This document shows, piece by piece, positions 15,114 through 19,741 of a stretch of DNA of 19,741 bases (position 1 is the stretch's first letter; every line of letters starts with the position of its first letter). Under the pieces are notes generated by a model that was not told where the DNA came from, searched no databases, and saw only the letters and a program-made list of their open reading frames with translations. The stretch is from AC-32 sp035624425. Lineage in GTDB: Bacteria; Actinomycetota; Thermoleophilia; Gaiellales; Gaiellaceae. The stretch is taken from positions 1 through 19,741 of the forward strand of contig DASPRN010000080.1 of assembly GCA_035624425.1 (NCBI GenBank). The letters run 5' to 3'. The translations under genes and the position numbers were made by a program.

Positions 15114-15829
15114 GTCGCTCTCGCTCGCAGCCAGATCTGCGTCCAGAACGGGGCGAGGACGCGATAGGCCAGCGGGCTGGACACGTGCAGGGCGACGTCA
15201 CCCGGGCTGTTCGACGGCAGCCGTTTGCGGACCGGGTGGAAGCGGCGGATGTCCGTGAAGCCCTGGTCGCGGAGGCTCCGCTTGAGCCGGTGGGGGGTGT
15301 AGCCCAGCTCGGTGACGCCGAACTCGCCCACGGCCTTCCGGCCTCCGAAGCGGTGTGTCCAGTTCGGCTCGGCAAGGAGCACGCGGCCGCCCGCCTTGAG
15401 CGCACGCCGGGCGCTCGCCAGGACGAGGTCCGGGCGCGGACTGTGGTGGAGCGCGTCGTAGAGCAGGCAGGCGTCGAAGCGCCGGCCGAGGTCGAGCTGC
15501 TCCATGTCGCCCGTCTCGTAGTGGACGTCGAGCCCTTCCTCCGCGGCCTGCTCGCGCGCGATCTCGATCATGCCGGGCGAGATGTCGTAGCCCTCGGCCC
15601 GGACGCCGTGGCGCGCGGCGAGCCGGCTGATCCAGCCGCTGCCGCAGCCGAGCTCGCAGAGCGTCATCCCGGGCGCGAGCTCGAGCAGCTGGACGACGTG
15701 CGCGAAGTCGATCAGCAGGCGCGCCGTCTCGTCCGGCGTGCTTGCGAACGGCTTGAGCCTGATCCAGTTGCGGCCCGACTCTCCGACCGCGCGGGGGTAG
15801 TCGATCTCGGCTTGCTTGCGGTCAGGCAC
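15110..15829 (-). CDS. Class I SAM-dependent methyltransferase, downstream copy of a tandem pair
   Basis: 239 residues. Rossmann-fold methyltransferase with motif I LCELGCGSGW (SAM binding), an acidic residue after strand 2 in EGYDIS, GDMEQLDL (motif II region), LLYDALHH (motif IV) and LKAGGRVLLAEPNW. The type is UbiE/Methyltransf_11-like. The substrate is unknown; surface glycans or lipids are possible from context. It is about 77% identical by hand alignment to the gene immediately upstream. Its GTG start (15829) overlaps that gene's end by 8 bp (GTGCCTGA), so the two are one coupled operon. Its TAG stop shares CTAG (15110-15113) with the convergent ligase gene. Confidence 0.88.
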   Translation of the reverse strand: MPDRKQAEIDYPRAVGESGRNWIRLKPFASTPDETARLLIDFAHVVQLLELAPGMTLCELGCGSGWISRLAARHGVRAEGYDISPGMIEIAREQAAEEGLDVHYETGDMEQLDLGRRFDACLLYDALHHSPRPDLVLASARRALKAGGRVLLAEPNWTHRFGGRKAVGEFGVTELGYTPHRLKRSLRDQGFTDIRRFHPVRKRLPSNSPGDVALHVSSPLAYRVLAPFWTQIWLRARAT

Positions 15830-16544
15830 GGGCCCGCAGCCAGATCTGCGTCCAGAAAGGGCCGAGCGCGCGGTAGACGAGCGGCTCGGCCACGTGGGCG
15901 GCGACGTCGCGCGGCGAGTTCGAGAAGAGGCGCTTGCGCGTGTTGTGGAAGCGGCGGATGTCGGTGAACCCGGCCTCTCGGAGCAGCCGTTTGAGCCGGT
16001 GGGGGCTGTAGCCGAGCTCGGTCACGCCGTACCGGCCGGCGGCCTCGCGGCCCTGGAAGCGGTGCTTCCAGTTCGGCTCGGCGAGCAGCAGCGTCCCGCC
16101 GGGCTTGAGCGCGCGGTGTGCGGTCGCGAAGACGAGCCCTGCGCGCGGCGTGTGGTGCAGCGCGTCGTAGAGCAGGCATGCATCGAACCGGCGCCCGAGG
16201 TCGAGCTGCTCCATGTCGCCGGCCTCGAAGTGGACGTCGAGCCCCTCCTCTGCGGCGAGCTCGCGCGCGATCTCGATCATCTCGGGCGAGATGTCGTAGC
16301 CCTCGGCATGCAGGCCGTGCCGCGCGGCGAACCGCGTCATCCAGCCGGAGCCGCAGCCGAGCTCGCAGAGGCTCATGCCGGGGCGCAGGTCGAGCAGCTG
16401 CAGGACGTAGCCGAAGTCGATCAGCAGGCGCGCCGACTCGCGGGGCTCGTTACCGAACGGCTTCGAGCGCAGCCAGGCGCGGCCGTCTTCGCCAATCGCC
16501 CGTGGGTAGTCGATCTCGGCCTGCTTGCGGTCCTCGTCCGGCAT
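15822..16544 (-). CDS. Class I SAM-dependent methyltransferase, upstream copy of a tandem pair
   Basis: 240 residues with the same layout as its downstream twin: LCELGCGSGW, EGYDISPEM, GDMEQLDLGRRF, LLYDALHHTP, LKPGGTLLLAEPNW and an identical FWTQIWLRARA ending. The ATG at 16544 is chosen because the encoded MPDEDRKQAEIDY matches the start of the twin (MPDRKQAEIDY). The frame remains open upstream, but that extension would run into the cytochrome gene. There is no ribosome binding site; TATCAT lies seven bases before the ATG, so the mRNA may be leaderless. The differences between the copies cluster in the N-terminal cap and C-terminal third, where substrate contacts usually lie, so they may have diverged in specificity (inference). 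Confidence 0.88.
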   Translation of the reverse strand: MPDEDRKQAEIDYPRAIGEDGRAWLRSKPFGNEPRESARLLIDFGYVLQLLDLRPGMSLCELGCGSGWMTRFAARHGLHAEGYDISPEMIEIARELAAEEGLDVHFEAGDMEQLDLGRRFDACLLYDALHHTPRAGLVFATAHRALKPGGTLLLAEPNWKHRFQGREAAGRYGVTELGYSPHRLKRLLREAGFTDIRRFHNTRKRLFSNSPRDVAAHVAEPLVYRALGPFWTQIWLRARA

Positions 16545-16551
16545 TCGCCCG

Positions 16552-16560
16552 ATGATAAGA
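16552..16560. promoter_or_regulatory. Overlapping divergent -10 elements, methyltransferase/cytochrome
   Basis: The two start codons are 23 bp apart. TATCAT on the minus strand (16557-16552, 5/6 to consensus) lies 7 nt before the methyltransferase ATG. On the plus strand the overlapping GATAAG (16554-16559, 4/6) lies 8 nt before the cytochrome GTG. Both starts fit leaderless mRNAs. No -35 is evident. Confidence 0.4.
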
Positions 16561-16567
16561 CCCGGTC

Positions 16568-16903
16568 GTGGCTCGGAGACGGCACGCACTCGCGGCGCTC
16601 GCGGCGTTGGCTCCGGCAGCACTGGCAGCCGCGCTGGCCGGCTGCGGGACGACGCGCTCCGCGACGGCCCCAGTGACGGGAAAGGCGCTGTTCGCGGAGC
16701 TGGGCTGCGGGAGCTGTCACACGCTCGCCGCGGCCGGCGCGCACGGGACGATCGGGACGAACCTCGACGCCCACCCGCCGAGCCGTCGTTCCGTCGTCGA
16801 CGCGGTGACCAACGGCGTCGGCCGGATGCCGTCGTTCAAGGCGCGCCTGACCGCGAAGCAGATCGGCGACCTGGCGGCCTACGTCGTCGCGGTGACGCAC
16901 TGA
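16568..16903 (+). CDS. Lipoprotein cytochrome c (monoheme)
   Basis: 111 residues. A Sec/lipoprotein signal ends in LAGC with lipidation cysteine C26, so the protein is anchored outside the membrane. The heme motif CGSCH occupies 47-51, and M87 in GRMPSF is the likely second heme ligand. The final helix LTAKQIGDLAAYV is typical of small class I cytochromes c that carry electrons to oxidases or from dehydrogenases. The GTG at 16568 has no ribosome binding site. Its partner cannot be inferred from the neighbours, which are methyltransferases and a LytR_C protein; no oxidase or heme-lyase gene is in the window. Four bases separate its stop from the end of the convergent gene. Confidence 0.9.
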   Translation: MARRRHALAALAALAPAALAAALAGCGTTRSATAPVTGKALFAELGCGSCHTLAAAGAHGTIGTNLDAHPPSRRSVVDAVTNGVGRMPSFKARLTAKQIGDLAAYVVAVTH

Positions 16904-16907
16904 CGCG

Positions 16908-17447
16908 TCAGGACCTGCCGAGCACAACGGCGAGCTGGGCGCCGTGCAGGTCGCGGGCGCGCAGGCCGTCGAGCGGCGAGACCAGTGCCATGCCGAGATC
17001 GTGTGCGAGCCGGACCGCCTCGCGGCGGAAGGCGCCGCGATAGATGACCACGCTGCGGCCGTAGTTGGCGCGCGCGTTACCGACGAGCCCGATTCTGTAC
17101 CCGCGCGCGCGCACGCGCGAGGCGGTGGACGCCGCGGCGCCCGCGATCCCGTTTCCGTTCAGGACGGTGACGCGCACCTGCCGCCGTGCGAGCATCGGCG
17201 TGGTCGGCGCCTTCGGCTTCGCCGGTGCGGTCACGTGCCTGCGCGTGGCCGCTCGCGCGCTCTGGGCGACCGGCTTGGCCAGGAGCGCGGTGCCGACGAC
17301 GACGAGGCCGAGCAGCTCGAGGGTCGCGACTCCGGCCGCGACGACCGCGATCGTGCGCCAGGGGTGGTGCCGGCTGGGGTTCGGCAAGGCGTGCTCCACG
17401 GGGAGCATCGGTTTCGCCGTCTCGGGGCTTGATCCTTCCCCGAGCAT
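16908..17447 (-). CDS. Membrane-anchored LytR C-terminal (LytR_C) domain protein
   Basis: 179 residues from the ATG at 17447. A short cytoplasmic segment is followed by one membrane helix (about 35-60, AVVAAGVATLELLGLVVVGTALLA), an Ala/Pro/Lys-rich linker, and a C-terminal domain (about 90-179) beginning VRVTVLNGNGIAGAA and including ARGYRIGLVGNA. The VxVLNGNGxxGxA pattern is the signature of LytR_C, found at the end of LytR-CpsA-Psr cell-wall glycopolymer transferases and in free-standing actinobacterial envelope proteins. There is no catalytic LCP domain here. The start is uncertain: ATGs at 17540 and 17408 are also in frame and none has a ribosome binding site. The 17540 start adds an Arg-rich, unusual N-terminus. 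The stretch 17448-17571 otherwise holds only the promoter of the next gene. Confidence 0.75.
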   Translation of the reverse strand: MLGEGSSPETAKPMLPVEHALPNPSRHHPWRTIAVVAAGVATLELLGLVVVGTALLAKPVAQSARAATRRHVTAPAKPKAPTTPMLARRQVRVTVLNGNGIAGAAASTASRVRARGYRIGLVGNARANYGRSVVIYRGAFRREAVRLAHDLGMALVSPLDGLRARDLHGAQLAVVLGRS

Positions 17448-17559
17448 CGACGTCTGCTGTGATCGGAGTCGTCGGAGAGGAAGCCTCACCAGAAGGCCGG
17501 CACGAAGACCGCGCAGGCGAGCGACGGCCGCGTCAGCCATGAGCCGCCCGATGCTTTCC

Positions 17560-17565
17560 TAGACT
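17560..17565 (+). promoter_or_regulatory. -10 element for a leaderless methyltransferase mRNA
   Basis: TAGACT lies exactly six bases before the GTG at 17572, with no ribosome binding site between. This is the same arrangement as in front of the Rieske and hydrolase genes. Confidence 0.45.
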
Positions 17566-17571
17566 CGGCCC

Positions 17572-18237
17572 GTGGTTCGCCAAGCGGAGCTTGCGGAGCG
17601 GCTCGCCGAGCGCGTCTCGCTCTGGAACCGGGCGCACAAGCTGCGGCTCTTCTTCGAGGCGATCCAGCCCGACGCGGAGACCACCGTCCTCGACGTCGGC
17701 GTCGGCGACACCGGCTTCTCGACCGGGCGTGGGGCGGCCCGCACCCATAACTACTTCGAGGCCATGTACCCGTGGCCCGAGCGGATCACAGCGGTCAGCG
17801 ACGTGGGGCTGCCGAACTTCGCCGCCGAGTTCCCGTCGATCCGCTGCGTGACCGCAGACGGCCGGGACCTTCCGTTCCCCGACGACGCGTTCGACGTGGC
17901 CGTCTCCAACGCGGTGGTCGAGCATGTCGGAGAGCTCGCCGACCAGCGCGCCTTCGTGCACGAGCTCTGCAGAGTGGCGCCGCGGGTGTTCGTCTCCACG
18001 CCGAACAGGTGGTTCCCGGTAGAGGTGCACACGCTCGTGCCGCTCGTTCACTGGCTGCCAAGGTGGCCGCGCGACGCGATCTTCGAGACGCTTCGCCGCG
18101 AGAACTGGCGCGGGGTCGAGCTGCTCGGGTCCCGCGCGCTACTCGGGCTTTTTCCCGACGAGGTCGACACCCGGATCGTCGAGCGACGCCTCACGATCAG
18201 CGCCGTCGCTATTCGCTCCGGATGGACTCCCACGTAA
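17572..18237 (+). CDS. Class I SAM-dependent methyltransferase (Methyltransf_11 type)
   Basis: 221 residues. Motif I is VLDVGVGDTGFS, a variant of the usual G-x-G-x-G loop. ADGRDLPFPDDAFDVAVSNAVVEHV follows at about 100-124 and is typical of the type-11 family, with the VVEHV segment as motif IV. The later VFVSTPNRWFPVEVHT resembles methyltransferases acting on sugars or lipids in polysaccharide clusters. It is not closely related to the tandem pair nearby. The GTG start has TAGACT six bases upstream and no ribosome binding site. Its last 29 bp overlap the convergent epimerase gene. The substrate is unknown; a role with the epimerase and ligase genes is inference from proximity. Confidence 0.85.
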   Translation: MVRQAELAERLAERVSLWNRAHKLRLFFEAIQPDAETTVLDVGVGDTGFSTGRGAARTHNYFEAMYPWPERITAVSDVGLPNFAAEFPSIRCVTADGRDLPFPDDAFDVAVSNAVVEHVGELADQRAFVHELCRVAPRVFVSTPNRWFPVEVHTLVPLVHWLPRWPRDAIFETLRRENWRGVELLGSRALLGLFPDEVDTRIVERRLTISAVAIRSGWTPT

Positions 18238-19102
18238 GCCGCAGGCCGTCCTCGAGCCCGACCTCGGGCCGCCAGCCGAGCTCGTGCTCCGCCAGCGAGA
18301 CATCGAGGACCGAACGGCGTACGTCGCCGAGGCGCGCAACCTCGAAGCGCGGCTCCGCCCCGGCGCCGGCGACTTCGGCGCACGCGCGGTTGAGATCGAG
18401 CACCGTCGTCTCGACTCCCGTACCGACGTTGAAGACGCCTCCGTCGGCGCCCGCCGCCGCGAGCAGCGCGCTGACGACGTCGCCGACGTAGACGAAATCC
18501 CGGGTCTGCAGGCCGTCGCCGAAGATGACCGTCTCCTCGCCGCGCTGCAGGTGTTCGAGGAAGATCGCGACCACGCCCCCCTCCAGGCTGGCCTCCTGTC
18601 TGGGGCCGTAGACGTTCGCCAGCCGCAGCACGACATGGCCGGCCCGGTGGATCCGGTTCCAGCCGCGCAGGTACTCCTCGCCGCAGAGCTTGGCGATCCC
18701 GTAGGGCGAGAGCGGGTCGCGCGGCGCGTCCTCCGAGGCCGGCCCGTCGCATTCGCCGTAGATCGCGCCGCCGGTCGAGGTGAAGACGACCTGCGCGCCG
18801 GCCTCCCGCGCCGCCTCCAGCACACGCACGGTCCCGAGCACGTTGACCTCCGCGTCGAAGTCGGGGCGGCGCATCGAGGTCTGGACGTCGGCCTGGGCGG
18901 CGAGGTGGAAGACGACCTCGGCGCCGTCGAGCTCGAGGCCGGCGCGGATGTCGCGCTCGTCGAGCCGCGCTGCGTCGTTCACGTTCTCGCGCTTGCCCGA
19001 GGAGAGATCGTCGATGACGAGCACCTCGTCGCCGCGGGCGAGCAGCGCGTCGACCACGTGCGAGCCGATGAACCCGGCGCCTCCTGTCACGATCGCGCGC
19101 AA
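18209..19102 (-). CDS. NAD-dependent epimerase/dehydratase, UDP-glucose 4-epimerase-like (extended SDR)
   Basis: 297 residues. The NAD-binding loop TGGAGFIGSH occupies 6-15. The acidic pair in VIDDLSSGKREN (about 29-40) binds the NAD ribose. The catalytic Tyr-x3-Lys is SPYGIAKLCGEEY with Y134 and K138. Later motifs RLANVYGPRQ and GDGLQTRDFVYVGDV are typical of GalE-like sugar-nucleotide epimerases. It would interconvert or dehydrate UDP- or dTDP-sugars for surface glycans in the cytoplasm; the exact sugar is not shown. The TTG at 19102 is chosen because it directly precedes the Rossmann strand (RAIVTGG) and has TAGGAT seven bases upstream. The longer open frame would cross the divergent tmk gene. 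The end overlaps the convergent methyltransferase by 29 bp. Confidence 0.88.
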   Translation of the reverse strand: MRAIVTGGAGFIGSHVVDALLARGDEVLVIDDLSSGKRENVNDAARLDERDIRAGLELDGAEVVFHLAAQADVQTSMRRPDFDAEVNVLGTVRVLEAAREAGAQVVFTSTGGAIYGECDGPASEDAPRDPLSPYGIAKLCGEEYLRGWNRIHRAGHVVLRLANVYGPRQEASLEGGVVAIFLEHLQRGEETVIFGDGLQTRDFVYVGDVVSALLAAAGADGGVFNVGTGVETTVLDLNRACAEVAGAGAEPRFEVARLGDVRRSVLDVSLAEHELGWRPEVGLEDGLRLTWESIRSE

Positions 19103-19108
19103 GGCTCG

Positions 19109-19115
19109 TATCCTA
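19109..19115. promoter_or_regulatory. Shared bidirectional -10, epimerase/tmk
   Basis: TATCCTA reads as TATCCT on the plus strand, 9 nt before the tmk GTG, and as TAGGAT on the minus strand, 7 nt before the epimerase TTG. Only 21 bp separate the two start codons and neither has a ribosome binding site, so both mRNAs are probably leaderless and start from one symmetric element. Confidence 0.5.
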
Positions 19116-19123
19116 GGGCGCGA

Positions 19124-19720
19124 GTGTTTGTGACCTTCGAAGGGATCGACGGCTCGGGGAAATCGACCCAGGCGCGGCTGCTCGCCGAGGCCCTCGCGGC
19201 GGACGGGCGCGACGTCGTCGCCACCCGCGAGCCGGGCGGAACCGATGCTGGAGAGCGGATCCGGGAGCTGATCCTCTCGGGGCCGGAGGTCGCGCCCTGG
19301 ACGGAGGCCGCCCTGTTCGCCGCCGCCCGCGCGCAGCTGGTCGAAGAGGTGATCGCCCCGGCCCTCGCCCGCGGCGCCGACGTCGTCTGCGACCGCTACC
19401 TCGACTCGTCGCTCGCCTACCAGGGGATCGCGCGCGGCCTCGGGGTCGAGCGGGTGCTCGAGCTGAACGTGCACGCGATCCGCGGGATCCTGCCCGACCG
19501 CACCTTCCTGCTGCTGGTCGATCCCGAGGAGGCGGCGCGGCGGCGGCGCGAGCCCGGCGACCGGATCGAGCGCGAGGACGAGGCCTTCCGCGTGCGCGTG
19601 GCCGAGGCCTACCAGGAGCTGGCCGCCGCCTTCCCGCAGCGGCTCGTCGCTCTCGACGGCACGAGACCGCCGGTCGAGCTCGCCCGGGAGATCCTCGAGG
19701 GTGTTCGAGAGCATTCCTGA
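19124..19720 (+). CDS. tmk: Thymidylate kinase
   Basis: Phosphorylates dTMP to dTDP in the dTTP pathway. 198 residues, a normal length. Seen: P-loop FEGIDGSGKST (5-15), the TREPGGT dTMP-binding segment, DRYLDSSLAYQG with the conserved Asp-Arg-Tyr, and an Arg-rich lid segment (RRRREPGDRIERED). The start is a GTG at 19124 giving MFVTFEGIDG, the standard beginning of the family. It is followed, with a 20-bp overlap, by the first codons of a probable holB, a common tmk-holB order in bacteria. Confidence 0.95.
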   Translation: MFVTFEGIDGSGKSTQARLLAEALAADGRDVVATREPGGTDAGERIRELILSGPEVAPWTEAALFAAARAQLVEEVIAPALARGADVVCDRYLDSSLAYQGIARGLGVERVLELNVHAIRGILPDRTFLLLVDPEEAARRRREPGDRIEREDEAFRVRVAEAYQELAAAFPQRLVALDGTRPPVELAREILEGVREHS

Positions 19721-19741
19721 ACAGGGCGAGGCCAAGCGCCT
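19701..19741 (+). CDS. holB: Probable start of DNA polymerase III delta-prime subunit gene, cut by window edge
   Basis: A GTG at 19701 opens a frame reading FESIPEQGEAKR that continues past the window end. HolB proteins typically begin with a Met-Phe-[DE] segment followed a few residues later by GQ and an Arg/Lys-Ala-x-x-Leu helix. Here GQ is inverted or changed to QG, so the match is only fair. The GAGG just before the start and the position overlapping the tmk end by 20 bp fit the common tmk-holB order. Only 13 codons are visible. Confidence 0.5.
   Translation, partial: MFESIPEQGEAKR

Noticed and set aside
13424..15967. 847-residue plus-strand frame across the ligase and methyltransferase genes
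   Set aside because: It is an Arg/Ala-rich shadow of the Wzy_C gene, then antisense to the methyltransferase; no domain or plausible start is seen.
16545..16622. Longer N-terminus for the upstream methyltransferase
   Set aside because: It would overlap the divergent cytochrome start, is Pro/Arg-rich, and is absent from the tandem twin, which begins MPDRKQAEIDY.
19103..19735. A 508-residue minus-strand protein extending the epimerase upstream
   Set aside because: The extension lies antisense to tmk, which has all its motifs. The epimerase family starts directly at the Rossmann strand (TTG at 19102).

Overview
The window is very GC-rich, gene-dense chromosomal DNA. Coding sequences alternate strands almost gene by gene, GTG/TTG starts are common, and C/G dominates third codon positions. 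Gene content fits a high-GC actinobacterial lineage: B12-dependent ribonucleotide reductase, SoxR, an APH(6)-type kinase, a cyclase/NB-ARC/TPR regulator and MMPL. Class Thermoleophilia (Solirubrobacterales/Gaiellales-like) is my best guess, by inference only. I saw no rRNA, tRNA, CRISPR array, insertion sequence or phage gene.

Layout. (1) 1-1173, minus: N-terminal part of the B12-dependent ribonucleotide reductase NrdJ, cut by the window edge. (2) 1345-4936: a redox-regulated module. A minus-strand pair (soxR, then a class III aminotransferase) diverges from a plus-strand protein made of a Rieske [2Fe-2S] domain and a long helical domain with recurring histidine motifs. The 37-bp gap holds a SoxR-box-like dyad inside a promoter with 19-bp spacing. 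(3) 4966-6131: a short relic resembling the start of the cyclase gene further on, then a secreted beta-rich protein with its own promoter. (4) 6121-7890, minus: APH(6)-type kinase and alpha/beta hydrolase, probably one operon. (5) 7911-12517, plus: MMPL transporter overlapping by one base a cyclase-homology/NB-ARC/TPR regulator. (6) 12514-18237: envelope genes, namely an exported protein with a C-terminal anchor, an O-antigen-ligase-type membrane protein, a tandem pair of duplicated methyltransferases, a lipoprotein cytochrome c, a LytR_C-domain protein and a third methyltransferase. (7) 18209-19741: a sugar-nucleotide epimerase/dehydratase divergent from tmk, with the first codons of a probable holB overlapping the tmk end.

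How the parts may work together. SoxR probably controls the divergent Rieske protein and perhaps its own operon. The ligase, methyltransferases and epimerase look like scattered parts of cell-surface polysaccharide synthesis. MMPL and the cyclase-type regulator look translationally coupled.

Genome style. Four of five convergent gene pairs overlap at their 3' ends (two share a CTAG in which each strand reads its own TAG stop) and the fifth is 4 nt apart. Three divergent pairs have start codons only 20-23 bp apart. Many first genes lack a Shine-Dalgarno sequence and instead carry a TANNNT -10-like element about 6-9 nt before the start codon, suggesting widespread leaderless and bidirectional transcription. 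The most interesting items are the SoxR-box/Rieske module, a 17-bp perfect palindrome in rare codons inside the cyclase gene, the cyclase relic and this promoter architecture.
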